From positions 62,001-126,000 of the forward strand of contig NZ_FNDJ01000014.1 in assembly GCF_900099965.1 (NCBI RefSeq): DNA of 64,000 nucleotides, in the 5' to 3' direction. The position numbers were made by a program, and so were the translations under genes. This stretch comes from Nonomuraea jiangxiensis. GTDB lineage: Bacteria; Actinomycetota; Actinomycetes; Streptosporangiales; Streptosporangiaceae. The notes beneath the pieces were generated by a model. The model worked only from the letters and a program-made list of their open reading frames with translations, was not told the origin of the DNA and searched no databases. Of this stretch, positions 23,953-32,900 are shown one piece after another (positions within the stretch are counted from its first letter, which is position 1; each line of letters opens with the position of its first letter).

Positions 23953-24798
23953 GTGGCCCGCATGACCTATTTGGTGACAGGGGCCACCGGCTCCGTGGGC
24001 CGGCACGTCGTCGATCATCTCCTCCGGGCCGGCCACCCGGTACGCGCCCTCACCCGCGACCCGGCACGTGCCCGGCTGCCCGCCGCGGCGCAGGTCGTCC
24101 AGGGTGACCTCACCCGCGTCGAGACCCTCGTACCCGCCCTCCGAGGCGTCACGGGCGTGCACCTGATCGACGTCGCCGACACCGGCTACGCGCCCCTGCG
24201 GAACGGCCAGGAGATCGTCGAGGCGCTCCAGGCGGCGGGCGTGCGCCGGGTGACGCTGCTGGGCGGCTGGTCGCCGGGCACGCTGGAGCCCGCTTTGTCC
24301 GCCGCCGACCTGGCCTGGACGTCCGTGCAGCCGACCGAGTTCATGGCGAACGCCCTGGCCTGGGCGGAGCAGGTGCGTACGAGGGGAGTGGTCGAGGAGG
24401 CCTTCGGGGCCACGAAGACGGCGATGGTGCACGAGGCCGACATCGGCGCCGTGATCGCCACCGTGCTCACCGAGGACGGGCACGCGGGCCACGCCTACGG
24501 CCTCACCGGCCCCGAACTCCTCGACCTCCCGGCCAAGGTCAGGATCCTGGCCGAGGCGATCGGCCGCGAGATCACGTTCGTGGAGCTGACCGTGGACCAG
24601 ATGCGCGAGCGCTACCGGGCCCAGGGCGTGCCGGAGGAGATGATCGAGTTCCGGATCGAGGTGTTCGGCAACGTGCCGGCGGACGCCTACCAGATCACGC
24701 CCACGGTCGAGCAGGTCACGGGACGGCCGCCGCGCACATTCGCGCAGTGGGCCGCGGCGAACGCCGAGGCGTTCCGGCCCACTGCGCGCAGGGACTAG
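23953..24798 (+). CDS. NmrA-like NAD(P)-binding protein
   Basis: 281 residues. Rossmann start TYLVTGATGSVGRHVVDHLL at residues 5-24, and a later GLTGPELLDLPAK region with the C-terminal part of NmrA/atypical SDR proteins (quinone reductase or redox-sensing type). The usual SDR catalytic Tyr-x3-Lys is not obvious. GTG 23953 or ATG 23962 can be the start; neither has a ribosome binding site. The stop overlaps the convergent M3 peptidase stop through a shared CTAG. Confidence 0.82.
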   Translation: MARMTYLVTGATGSVGRHVVDHLLRAGHPVRALTRDPARARLPAAAQVVQGDLTRVETLVPALRGVTGVHLIDVADTGYAPLRNGQEIVEALQAAGVRRVTLLGGWSPGTLEPALSAADLAWTSVQPTEFMANALAWAEQVRTRGVVEEAFGATKTAMVHEADIGAVIATVLTEDGHAGHAYGLTGPELLDLPAKVRILAEAIGREITFVELTVDQMRERYRAQGVPEEMIEFRIEVFGNVPADAYQITPTVEQVTGRPPRTFAQWAAANAEAFRPTARRD

Positions 24799-26762
24799 TC
24801 GAGGCCGCGGCGGGCGAGCAGCGGCTGGATGCTCGGCTCGCGCCCGCGGAAGTTGCGGAAGGCCGTCAGCGGGTCCAGGCTGCCACCGCGCGAGAGCAGC
24901 TCGCGGCGGAAGTGGTCGCCGTTCGCCCTGGTCAGCCCGCCGTTCTCGGTGAACCACTCCACGCTCTCCGCGTCGAGCACCTCGCTCCAGATGTAGGAGT
25001 AGTAGCCGGCGCTGTAGCCGCCGGCGAAGATGTGCGCGAAGTAGTTGGTCCGATAACGCGGCCTGACCAGCGGGAACGCGATCCCGGCGGCCTCCAGGGC
25101 GGCAGCCTCGAACGCCTCGGCGTCGGCCACCGCCTCCCCGGGCGCCAGCTTGTGCCAGGCCCAGTCGAGCAGCGTCGCCGCCAGGTATTCGACGGTCTTG
25201 AAGCCCTGGTTGAACTTCTCCGCCGCCGTCAGCTTCTCCACCAGCGCGGCCGGCATGGGCTCGCCCGTCTCGTGGTGCTTGGCGTAGTTGGCCAGCACCT
25301 CGGGCCAGGTCGCCCACATCTCGTTGACCTGCGAGGGGTACTCGACGAAGTCGCGCGGCACGCTGGTCCCGGACACGCGCGGGTAACGCACCTGCGAGAA
25401 CAGGCCGTGCAGCGCGTGCCCGAACTCGTGGAAGGCCGTGTTCACCTCGTCGTACGTCAGCAGCGTCGGCCCGGAGGCGGGCTTGGTGATGTTGAGGTTG
25501 TTGATCACCACGGGCAGCTTGCCGAACAGGAAGGACTGGTCGACCAGGCTGTTCATCCAGGCGCCGCCGCGCTTGGTGGAGCGGGCGTACGGGTCGAGCA
25601 GGAACAGGCCCAGCCGGCCGTGGTCCTCGTTGAACACCTCGAACACGGTCACGTCGGGGTGGTAGCCGCCGAGGTCGGGCCGCTCGGTGAGGGTGATCCC
25701 GTACAGCTTGGTGGCCGCGAAGAAGACGCCGTCCCGGTAGACCCGGTTGAGCTCGAAGTACGGGCGCATCTCGGCGCCGTCGAAGTCGTAGCGGGCCTGG
25801 CGCACCTTCTCCGAGTAGTACGACCAGTCCCACGGCTCGATCTCGAACCCGGCCTGCTCGGCCAGCGCCTCGGCCTCCTTGCGGGCGTTGCGCACGGCCG
25901 GGCCGACGAGCTGGCCCAGCATCTCCTCGACCGCCTCGACGGTCTTGGCCGTCTGGTCGGCCACGATGTAGGCGGCGTGCGTGGGGAAGCCGAGCAGGGC
26001 CGCCCGTTCCGCCCGCAGGGCCGCCATCCTGGCCGCCAGCTCGAAGTTGCCGGGGGCGCGTCCGACGCTCAGCTCGTACAGTCTGCGGCGCACGTCGCGG
26101 TCGGTGAGCTGGGCCAGGCCGGGCTGGTTGGTGAAGTTGAGCAGCGGCAGGACGTATTCGCCGTCCTTGAGCAGCGACTCGATCCTGGCCTGGTCGAAGC
26201 CGTCGAGCTCCTTGGGGTCGGTCACCACGAGCGCCGACTCGGTCGACGCCTTGAGCAGGCTCTGGGAGAACTCCGTCGAGAGCTTCGACAGCTCCTCGTT
26301 GAGCTCGCGCAGCCGGTCCTGCTCGGACTCCGACAGGTCGGCCCCTGCCCTGATGAAGTCGTCGCGGTATTTCTCCAGCAGCCAGGACTCCTCGGCGTCG
26401 TCCGTGGCCACCTGCTTGATCCGGGCCCACAGCGCCCTGTTGAGCCGGATCGCGTCGCCGTGCCTGGTCAGCTCGGGCGAGATCTGCTTCTCGATCTCCA
26501 TGACGCCGTCGGTCGAGTTGGAGGCCGCGACGCTGAAGAAGACCCTGGCCGTGCGGTCGAGGACCCGCCCCGACCGCTCCAGCGCGGCGATCGTGTTGTC
26601 GAAGGTCGCTGGTTCGGTGCTGCCCGCGATCGCGTCGACCTCGGCGAGCTGCTCGGCCATGCCGCGCTCGAACGCGGGCAGGTAGTGCTCCTCGCGGATG
26701 TCCGCGAACGGCGGCAGCTCGTAGGGCAGGCTGCTGGGAGCGAAGAAGGGGTTCTCGGCCAA
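24795..26762 (-). CDS. M3-family zinc metallopeptidase (Dcp/oligopeptidase A-like)
   Basis: 655 residues, the normal size for peptidyl-dipeptidase Dcp and oligopeptidase A. The zinc motif is HEFGH at about residues 445-449 in NTAFHEFGHALHGLF; upstream lie the conserved LGLFLLDPYARSTKRGGAWMN and VINNLNI segments, and the helical N-terminal lid. It degrades short peptides in the cytoplasm. TTG 26762 has GGAGGAG eight bases upstream. Single gene. Confidence 0.93.
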   Translation of the reverse strand: MAENPFFAPSSLPYELPPFADIREEHYLPAFERGMAEQLAEVDAIAGSTEPATFDNTIAALERSGRVLDRTARVFFSVAASNSTDGVMEIEKQISPELTRHGDAIRLNRALWARIKQVATDDAEESWLLEKYRDDFIRAGADLSESEQDRLRELNEELSKLSTEFSQSLLKASTESALVVTDPKELDGFDQARIESLLKDGEYVLPLLNFTNQPGLAQLTDRDVRRRLYELSVGRAPGNFELAARMAALRAERAALLGFPTHAAYIVADQTAKTVEAVEEMLGQLVGPAVRNARKEAEALAEQAGFEIEPWDWSYYSEKVRQARYDFDGAEMRPYFELNRVYRDGVFFAATKLYGITLTERPDLGGYHPDVTVFEVFNEDHGRLGLFLLDPYARSTKRGGAWMNSLVDQSFLFGKLPVVINNLNITKPASGPTLLTYDEVNTAFHEFGHALHGLFSQVRYPRVSGTSVPRDFVEYPSQVNEMWATWPEVLANYAKHHETGEPMPAALVEKLTAAEKFNQGFKTVEYLAATLLDWAWHKLAPGEAVADAEAFEAAALEAAGIAFPLVRPRYRTNYFAHIFAGGYSAGYYSYIWSEVLDAESVEWFTENGGLTRANGDHFRRELLSRGGSLDPLTAFRNFRGREPSIQPLLARRGLD

Positions 26763-26928
26763 CGCTTGGGCTCCTCCACGTGGTGTTTTGTCCCCTTCAG
26801 CTTGGCACGACCGGCCCGGCGGTGGAGGGTGGGGAGGGCCTGTCCGGCAATCGTTTTGGTCTTACACCCGGAGCTGGGCTATTCTTTCGGACGTCGCCAA
26901 GAGCGGTTCCCCTGGGGATCACCGGCGG

Positions 26929-27000
26929 TGGGGTATGGTGTAATTGGCAGCACGACTGATTCTGGTTCAGTTAGTCTAGGTTCGAGTCCTGGTACCCCAG
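26929..27000 (+). tRNA. tRNA-Gln (CTG anticodon)
   Basis: 72 bases. Acceptor TGGGGTA pairs with TACCCCA (26993-26999); anticodon stem ACTGA/TCAGT with loop TTCTGGT, anticodon CTG; T arm has GGTTCGAGTCC. CCA is not fully encoded (discriminator G then CA). Confidence 0.95.
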
Positions 27001-27014
27001 CACATTCCATTGAG

Positions 27015-27048
27015 CGCATGTCCCTTCATGAGGGGACGTGCGTTTTTT
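27015..27048 (+). terminator. Terminator of tRNA-Gln
   Basis: CGCATGTCCC (27015-27024) and GGGACGTGCG (27033-27042), one G-U pair, followed by TTTTTT. Confidence 0.9.
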
Positions 27049-27297
27049 CATTTCGCGGCCGGCGCGGAAATTTCTGATCAGACCCTGAAGCCCCGTGCGA
27101 CGTGGCGCGGTGCCCCAGAGGGCGCCCTACGCCGACGAACTCCCCTCCCGGACCCCGGGTGACAGTGGAACCGGTTTCGCCCCGTACGCGCCCGCTGGCG
27201 GCCTCGGCGGGACGATATGCGCCGACCGGAGGCTCGGAGGTCCGATGAAGGGCCGGATTCGGCGGCACAACCCCGCTCTCGCGGGCCGACAAGTGGT
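27049..27297. other. Intergenic spacer, no gene seen
   Basis: About 250 bases between the tRNA-Gln terminator and the tRNA-Glu promoter. Open frames here are broken or short and show no recognisable sequence. Confidence 0.5.
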
Positions 27298-27327
27298 TTG
27301 GTTGTGGTCTCCGGGGTGCGGTAGAGT
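27298..27327 (+). promoter_or_regulatory. Predicted promoter of the tRNA-Glu genes
   Basis: TTGGTT (27298-27303) and TAGAGT (27322-27327), 18-base spacer, 43 bases before the first tRNA. Confidence 0.55.
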
Positions 27328-27370
27328 TACCTGCGTTGCCGGGAAGCCCGGCAGATCAGCTTGTGGACAG

Positions 27371-27446
27371 GGTCCCGTCGTCTAGTGGCCCAGGACGCCG
27401 CCCTCTCAAGGCGGTAGCGCCGGTTCGAATCCGGTCGGGACTACCA
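27371..27446 (+). tRNA. tRNA-Glu (CTC anticodon), copy 1
   Basis: Acceptor GGTCCCG with CGGGACT (one G-U), D stem GTC/GAC, anticodon stem CCGCC/GGCGG with loop CTCTCAA (anticodon CTC), T arm GCCGG TTCGAAT CCGGT. CCA is encoded at 27444-27446. Confidence 0.95.
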
Positions 27447-27465
27447 CTTGTCACAAGCTGTCGAA

Positions 27466-27538
27466 GGTCCCGTCGTCTAGTGGCCCAGGACGCCGCCCTC
27501 TCAAGGCGGTAGCGCCGGTTCGAATCCGGTCGGGACTA
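27466..27538 (+). tRNA. tRNA-Glu (CTC anticodon), copy 2
   Basis: Identical to copy 1 over the 73-base body, 95 bases further on. After the discriminator A the sequence is CG, so CCA is not encoded. The two are a recent tandem duplication and probably one transcript. Confidence 0.95.
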
Positions 27539-27550
27539 CGTCTACCGCAC

Positions 27551-27585
27551 CGCCCCGGGAAATGATTCAAAGCCCGGGGCGTTTC
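27551..27585 (+). terminator. Terminator of the tRNA-Glu pair
   Basis: CGCCCCGGG (27551-27559) and CCCGGGGCG (27573-27581), then TTTC. The 290 bases after it, up to 27875, hold no gene I can support. Confidence 0.7.
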
Positions 27586-27874
27586 GCATTTCACGGCCCG
27601 GTGAACGCCATTATCGGCTTTCCGCCGGTCGATCTCGCCGGTGCCGGGTGGCTGACGACTGTCACGTCGGCGGCCGGCAGTGCGCACGTAACGGCGGCCG
27701 GCCCCGTGCACCTCAGGAGCGTTCCCCTGGACGGGGCTCGGCCCCGTGTGGCGGGTGGAGCCGCCCGTACGAAGCGTAAAAGCTTGAAGTGCCCACGGAC
27801 GGCGCCGCACCGAGCGCGAACGGCCCGCCACCACTAGGCGGGGACGGACTGCTGTCCAGGGGCCTTGAGAGCGG

Positions 27875-27908
27875 CAAGCCCCCGCCGGAAGTGGCCGGCG
27901 GGGGCTTG
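27875..27908 (-). terminator. Terminator of the HEAT-like gene
   Basis: CAAGCCCCCGCCGG (27875-27888) and CCGGCGGGGGCTTG (27895-27908): a perfect 14-bp stem with a 6-base loop, 23 bases past the stop of the leftward gene. Confidence 0.8.
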
Positions 27909-27931
27909 TGGCGACAAATCGCTGCGAAGGG

Positions 27932-29647
27932 CTATAGCGAGCGGGCCTTGAAGAGGGCGCGCCGGGCGGCCTTGGCCACCTGCTTGTCCGGGTGGACCTG
28001 CGAGATCAGGTCGAGCAGCTCCTCCACATGCGCGTGCGGGATCTTCCAGATCACCTCGAGCAGGCTGTTGACCATGTCAGGCCCGATGTCCCGCAGGCTG
28101 CTGACGAACTCCGACCGCCCCAGCCCCGCCGAGATCGTCCACATGTCCAGGATCAGCCAGTGCGTGTCATCCTGCGTGGGCTCCGGCGCCCCCTCGACCT
28201 CCAGCTGGCTCAGGTGCGTGGCCGCGTAGGGCCGCAGCGACGGCTGCTTGAGCGCCGCCTGCCAGGCCGGGACGGCGGCCGCGCCCAACGTGCCCACGAC
28301 GCTGGCCGCCTGCACCCTGATCAGCGCGTCGCTCTCGTCCTCGGCCGCCGCCTCCAGCAGCTCCTCGGCCGCCTTGTCCGGCTCGCGCAACCGCATCCAG
28401 GCCGCGAACTCCGCGTCCGCCTCCTCCTCGGGCAGCTCGGCGCTCAGCGCCAGCAGCTCGTGGGCGCTCATCGACTCGATGGCGGGCCGGGCGTCCACCT
28501 CGATGTCGGCGTCGTCGACCAGGTGGACGACGCCTTCGGTGCCGAGCGGCGTGAGGCTGAGCGTGCCGTCCCGCAGCTCGACCATGCCGTAACCGGTCAG
28601 CCAGTCGATCGCGGGCGTCAGCGGGTCGCCCACCGCCTCCCAGGCGTCGGAGCCCAGCTCGTCGAGGTCGGCGGCGGCCTCGGCCAGCTCCTGGGCCAGC
28701 TCGTCCAGGTCGCGCGAGCCGCCCGCCAGCAGCAGCCGGACCAGCACCCCCCTGGTCAGCCCGGCCAGGGCCATGGTGAGGTCGTCGTCATCGAGCTCCG
28801 GGTCGCCGTAGTCGACCGAGTGCAGCCCGAGCATCCACGCGTCGAGCACGTCCTCGTCGTCGTCGAAGGGCCACTCCGCCGTGTCGTCCTGCACGGCCAC
28901 CGTGTTGCCCTCTCCCGGCTGGAGGAACTCCAGGTCCACGGCGAGGTTCCAGATGTTCCAGAGCTGGGGGACGGCCTCCGCGATCGGCCCGTCGGTCTCC
29001 GGCTTGGGCAGACCGACGGCCGCCAGCGCCTCCGTCACCTCGGCGTCGGTGAGCAGGGTGTCCTCGCCCACCTTGCGCCCGGACCCCACCCAGACAGCCA
29101 GATCGCGGGCCATCGCGACCAGCGGGGCCTGACGGGCGGCGGCGGCCAGCTCGGTGTCGGGCCGCAGCCTGATCGTGTCGAGCTCGGCGAGCTCGTCCGC
29201 GAACGGCTCGAAGTCGCCGAGGTCGCCGGCCGTGTCATCGTCTTCGTCATCGTCGCCGTCGGCGTCTTCGAGCAGGTCCTCCATGAGGTCGACGAACTCG
29301 TCCTCGACGTCGTCGAGCTCGGCCTGCAGATCGGCGAGGGAGTCCGAGCCCTCCGCCAGCCTGCCGGTCTGCGCGAGGAACGTCAGGTACGCGTCCACGG
29401 CCGGGAGCATCCCGTCGGCGGCTGCGTCGGGATCCTCCACGACCTTGGGCATGCGGTCGAGGAGCAGGTTACGCAGGTCGGCGCGCTTCCACGTGCCGGA
29501 GTCCTGCGAGAAGGCGAGACGGTGCCACAGTGCGGCGGGTCCCACGAGCTCGGGGTCGCTGTCGGGCGCGTTCGCACGCGCCCACATGATGAACTCTTCG
29601 AGCAGGGGTCGCAGCTCAGTGGCGGCTACCTCGATGCGATCTGTCAC
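27932..29647 (-). CDS. Large acidic protein with HEAT-like C-terminal part, unknown function
   Basis: 571 residues, cytosolic (no signal or membrane helix). It has a strongly acidic stretch near residues 110-150 (DLLEDADGDDDEDDD), a middle region rich in Asp/Glu/Leu, and a C-terminal third of paired helices (LIRVQAASVVGTLGAAAVPAWQAAL; YAATHLSQLEVEG) that look like HEAT repeats. No catalytic motif is visible. It is located between tRNA genes and ndgR. The GTG start at 29647 has no Shine-Dalgarno; TAGCCT ends six bases upstream, so the mRNA is probably leaderless. Confidence 0.7.
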   Translation of the reverse strand: MTDRIEVAATELRPLLEEFIMWARANAPDSDPELVGPAALWHRLAFSQDSGTWKRADLRNLLLDRMPKVVEDPDAAADGMLPAVDAYLTFLAQTGRLAEGSDSLADLQAELDDVEDEFVDLMEDLLEDADGDDDEDDDTAGDLGDFEPFADELAELDTIRLRPDTELAAAARQAPLVAMARDLAVWVGSGRKVGEDTLLTDAEVTEALAAVGLPKPETDGPIAEAVPQLWNIWNLAVDLEFLQPGEGNTVAVQDDTAEWPFDDDEDVLDAWMLGLHSVDYGDPELDDDDLTMALAGLTRGVLVRLLLAGGSRDLDELAQELAEAAADLDELGSDAWEAVGDPLTPAIDWLTGYGMVELRDGTLSLTPLGTEGVVHLVDDADIEVDARPAIESMSAHELLALSAELPEEEADAEFAAWMRLREPDKAAEELLEAAAEDESDALIRVQAASVVGTLGAAAVPAWQAALKQPSLRPYAATHLSQLEVEGAPEPTQDDTHWLILDMWTISAGLGRSEFVSSLRDIGPDMVNSLLEVIWKIPHAHVEELLDLISQVHPDKQVAKAARRALFKARSL

Positions 29648-29705
29648 GCACTCAGGCTAGTGCGCCAGCGAGGTTGTCGGCTCCCGAAATACATCCTTTT
29701 GCTGA

Positions 29706-30422
29706 TCATGACGTGCGGCGCATCGCCTCCGTGATGCGTTCGGCGGCCGCCATGACGGGCACGGCGTGCAGCCGGCCGGGGGCCCGCGTCAGCCGTTCAA
29801 TGGGACCGGAGACGGAAACGGCCGCTATGACCTTGCCGCCACTGCCCCTTATGGGCGCCGAAACGCTGGCCACTCCCTGCTCCCTTTCGCCGACGCTGTG
29901 GGCCCAGCCCCTGCGCCGTACGGAGGCGAGCGTGGCGGCGGTGAACTTGGCGCCGCGCAGACCGCGGTGCAGCCGGTCAGGCTCCTCCCAGGCCAGCAGA
30001 ATCTGGGCCGCCGAGCCGGCCGTCATGGGCAACGCGGACCCGACGGGCACGGTGTCGCGCAATCCGCTGGCCCGCTCCGCCGCCGCCACGCAGACGCGCT
30101 CGTCACCCTGGCGGCGGTAGAGCTGGGCGCTCTCCCCGGTGAGGTCCCTGAGGTGCAGCAGCACGGGCGCCGCCACCGCGAGCAGTCGGTCCTCGCCGGC
30201 CGCGGTGGACAACTCGGAAAGCCGCGGGCCGAGCACGAACCGGCCCTGTGTGTCACGACTCACAATGCGGTGATGCTCCAAGGCGACGGCCAGCCGGTGG
30301 GCTGTGGGCCGGGCCAGACCGGTGGCCTGTACGAGCTGAGCCAGGGAAGCGGGTCCCGCTTCGAGGGCATTGAGTACAAGAACTGCCTTGTCGAGTACTC
30401 CGACTCCGCTAGAGTTGTCCAT
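29706..30422 (-). CDS. ndgR: IclR-family regulator of leucine synthesis
   Basis: 238 residues starting MDNSSGVGVLDKAVLVLNAL, with the winged helix at 10-60 (LAQLVQATGLARPTAHRLAVALE) and the IclR effector domain after about 80 (GDERVCVAAAERASGLRDTVPVG; MTAGSAAQILLAWEEPDRLHRGL). The N-terminus and position, divergent from leuC, match Streptomyces NdgR, which activates leuCD and affects amino acid metabolism, DNA-damage and thiol stress responses (known family). The start codon lies inside a perfect inverted repeat (30414-30427). Confidence 0.93.
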   Translation of the reverse strand: MDNSSGVGVLDKAVLVLNALEAGPASLAQLVQATGLARPTAHRLAVALEHHRIVSRDTQGRFVLGPRLSELSTAAGEDRLLAVAAPVLLHLRDLTGESAQLYRRQGDERVCVAAAERASGLRDTVPVGSALPMTAGSAAQILLAWEEPDRLHRGLRGAKFTAATLASVRRRGWAHSVGEREQGVASVSAPIRGSGGKVIAAVSVSGPIERLTRAPGRLHAVPVMAAAERITEAMRRTS

Positions 30423-30427
30423 ACAAC
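30414..30427. promoter_or_regulatory. Candidate NdgR operator over the ndgR start codon
   Basis: GTTGT CCAT ACAAC: a perfect 5-bp inverted repeat with a 4-base centre that contains the reverse complement of the ndgR ATG. Its place in the ndgR-leuC divergent region suits autoregulation and leuCD control. Binding is inferred. Confidence 0.5.
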
Positions 30428-30592
30428 GATACTGCCGTCTCGACATATGAGAAGCAAGTCGGAGGACGCCCCCGCGAGGGGAGCGCCGGTCCCTGGACCG
30501 AGGGTCGCAGGGAGCGGGGTGACGAGGGAAGAGGCCGGCTTCCGGCGACCGAGCCGCGGTGCGGCAGCATCGCAATCAAGCAGGAGGAGATC

Positions 30593-31978
30593 ATGGGCCG
30601 CACACTGGCCGAGAAGGTCTGGGAGCAACACGTAGTCCGGCGCGCCGAGGGCGAGCCCGACCTGCTCTACATTGACCTGCACCTCATTCACGAGGTGACC
30701 AGCCCCCAGGCGTTCGACGGGCTCCGGCTCGCCGGCCGTAAGGTGCGGCGGCCCGATCTCACCATCGCCACCGAGGACCACAACGTGCCGACCGTGCTCG
30801 GCCCGATCTCCGACCCGGTGTCCAAGACCCAGGTCGAGACGTTGCGCAAGAACGCCGCGGAGTTCGGGATCAGGCTCCATCCGATGGGTGACGCCGGGCA
30901 GGGCGTGGTGCACATCATCGGGCCGCAGTTCGGGCTGACGCAGCCGGGCATGACGATCGTCTGCGGCGACTCGCACACCTCGACGCACGGCGCGTTCGGC
31001 GGGATCGCGTTCGGCATCGGCACGTCCGAGGTCGAGCACGTGCTGGCCACGCAGACGCTGCCCGCCTACCGGCCGAAGACGATGGCCATCGAGGTCTCCG
31101 GCGAGCTGCCCGACGGCGTCACCGCCAAGGACCTGATCCTGGCGATCATCCACCAGATCGGCACCGGCGGCGGCCAGGGCTACATCGTCGAATACCGCGG
31201 CGAGGCCGTACGCAAGCTCTCCATGGAGGGCCGCATGACGGTCTGCAACATGTCGATCGAGGCGGGCGCCAGGGCCGGCATGATCGCGCCGGACGAGACC
31301 ACGTTCGCCTACCTCAAGGGCCGCCCGCACGCGCCCCAGGGCGAGCAGTGGGACCGGGCCGTCGAATACTGGAAGTCGCTGCGCAGCGACGACGACGCCG
31401 TGTTCGACAAGGTCGTGGAGATCGACGCCTCGGCCCTGACCCCGTACGTCACGTGGGGCACCAACCCGGGACAGGGCCTGCCGCTGGGCGAGGCCGTGCC
31501 GAGCCCCGACTCCTTCGCCGACCCGGTCGAGCGCGCCGCCGCCGAGCGGGCGCTGACCTACATGGGCCTGACCGCGGGCACGCCGCTGCGCGAGATCGAG
31601 GTCGACACGGTGTTCGTCGGGTCGTGCACCAACGGCCGCATCGAGGACCTGCGCTCGGCCGCCGAGATCCTGCGCGGCCGCCAGGTGCGGACCCGCACGC
31701 TGATCGTGCCCGGCTCGATGCTGGTCAAGCTGCAGGCCGAGCAGGAGGGGCTGCACGAGGTCTTCAAGGCCGCGGGCGCCGAGTGGCGCGAGGCCGGCTG
31801 CTCGATGTGCCTGGGCATGAACCCCGACACGCTCCAGCCGGGCGAGCGCAGCGCCTCCACCTCCAACCGCAACTTCGAGGGCCGTCAGGGCAAGGGTGGC
31901 CGCACCCACCTGGTGTCGCCGCAGGTCGCCGCCGCGACCGCCGTCACCGGCCGCCTCACCGCCCCCGCCGACCTCTGA
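30593..31978 (+). CDS. leuC: 3-isopropylmalate dehydratase large subunit
   Basis: 461 residues. Aconitase-family subunit carrying the 4Fe-4S cluster; isomerises 2- to 3-isopropylmalate with LeuD. Visible: DLHLIHEVTSPQAFDGL, the VCGDSHTSTHGAFG motif near residue 123, CTNGRIEDLR near 344 and GCSMCLGMNPD near 403, which together supply the three cluster cysteines. ATG 30593 is preceded by AGGAGGAG. It begins a leuC-leuD transcript, 17 bases before leuD. Confidence 0.96.
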   Translation: MGRTLAEKVWEQHVVRRAEGEPDLLYIDLHLIHEVTSPQAFDGLRLAGRKVRRPDLTIATEDHNVPTVLGPISDPVSKTQVETLRKNAAEFGIRLHPMGDAGQGVVHIIGPQFGLTQPGMTIVCGDSHTSTHGAFGGIAFGIGTSEVEHVLATQTLPAYRPKTMAIEVSGELPDGVTAKDLILAIIHQIGTGGGQGYIVEYRGEAVRKLSMEGRMTVCNMSIEAGARAGMIAPDETTFAYLKGRPHAPQGEQWDRAVEYWKSLRSDDDAVFDKVVEIDASALTPYVTWGTNPGQGLPLGEAVPSPDSFADPVERAAAERALTYMGLTAGTPLREIEVDTVFVGSCTNGRIEDLRSAAEILRGRQVRTRTLIVPGSMLVKLQAEQEGLHEVFKAAGAEWREAGCSMCLGMNPDTLQPGERSASTSNRNFEGRQGKGGRTHLVSPQVAAATAVTGRLTAPADL

Positions 31979-31995
31979 CCGCAAGGAGCACTCCG

Positions 31996-32583
31996 ATGGA
32001 AGCCTTCACCACCCACACCGGTACGGCGGTGCCGCTGCGCCGCAGCAACGTCGACACCGACCAGATCATCCCGGCCGTCTGGCTCAAGCAGGTCAGCCGG
32101 ACCGGTTTCGACCGGGGCCTGTTCGCGGCCTGGCGCGAGGACCCCACGTTCGTGCTGAACGACCCGGCCTACGAGGGCGGCTCGATCCTCGTCTCCGGCC
32201 CCGACTTCGGCACCGGCTCCTCGCGCGAGCACGCCGTCTGGGCCCTGCAGCAGTACGGGTTCCGCGCCGTGATCGCCGCCCGGTTCGGCGACATCTTCCG
32301 CAACAACTCCACCAAGATGGGGCTGCTACCGGTCGTCCTGCCGGGCGAGAAGGTCGAGGCCCTGCAGTCGGCCGTCGAGGCCGACCCCAAGCTGGAGATC
32401 ACCGTCGACCTGGCCGAACGCCAGGTCCGCTGGGCCGGCGAGGCCGTCGCGTTCGAGATCGACGACTACACCCGCTGGCGGCTCATGGAGGGCCTCGACG
32501 ACATCGGGCTGACCCTGCGTCACGCCGAAGAAGTGGCCGCGTACGAGAATGGTCGGCAGCCATGGCTGCCGACGACCGTCTAG
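31996..32583 (+). CDS. leuD: 3-isopropylmalate dehydratase small subunit
   Basis: 195 residues, the swivel domain partner of LeuC. Contains NVDTDQIIPAVWLKQV, the GPDFGTGSSREHAVWALQQYG motif near residue 70 and FRNNSTKMGLLPVVLP. AAGGAG is ten bases before the ATG. Its last 22 bases overlap the start of the next small gene. Confidence 0.96.
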   Translation: MEAFTTHTGTAVPLRRSNVDTDQIIPAVWLKQVSRTGFDRGLFAAWREDPTFVLNDPAYEGGSILVSGPDFGTGSSREHAVWALQQYGFRAVIAARFGDIFRNNSTKMGLLPVVLPGEKVEALQSAVEADPKLEITVDLAERQVRWAGEAVAFEIDDYTRWRLMEGLDDIGLTLRHAEEVAAYENGRQPWLPTTV

Positions 32584-32801
32584 AAGACGACGAACTGGCG
32601 CGGCGGTTGCGTGAGGCGCACCGCCGCGTCCGCGTGCTGCCCGCCGCGGACAAGGAGCGGGTGGCCCGCCGCTACCTCGCGATCTGCGACCTGGCGAAGC
32701 GGGATCCGGAAAGGGCGGCGGCACGTCTCGACGCCTTTCTGGCCGCCCTTGACACCGCCCCCGACACGCCACGCAATGAGGAAAACACGCTAGGTGATTG
32801 A
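32562..32801 (+). CDS. Small helical protein downstream of leuD
   Basis: 79 residues, highly charged, predicted all-helical (ELARRLREAHRRVRVLPAADKERVARRYLAICDLAKRD). No membrane segment and no named family. ATG lies inside the end of leuD, so translation is probably coupled. The length and the amphipathic pattern are consistent with a real coding sequence. Confidence 0.55.
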   Translation: MAADDRLEDDELARRLREAHRRVRVLPAADKERVARRYLAICDLAKRDPERAAARLDAFLAALDTAPDTPRNEENTLGD

Positions 32802-32826
32802 GTTCACCCGCAATCCGGCCTACTTT
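32798..32826 (+). promoter_or_regulatory. Predicted promoter of the HU gene
   Basis: TTGAGT (32798-32803) and TACTTT (32821-32826) with a 17-base spacer. Confidence 0.4.
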
Positions 32827-32900
32827 CGAGCGCGTAAGGGGTTTCTACGTCGAACTCGTGAGCTGGAACCCCGAGCCGTAACTGGGGGAGCAGGACTTTC

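Noticed and set aside
23758..27077. Very long frames overlapping the M3 peptidase gene on both strands
   Set aside because: They run through several real genes and intergenic DNA and show no domain; HEFGH and flanking motifs prove the 24795-26762 frame.
27049..27370. Small genes between the tRNAs
   Set aside because: Frames are short, lack ribosome sites and have no recognisable sequence.
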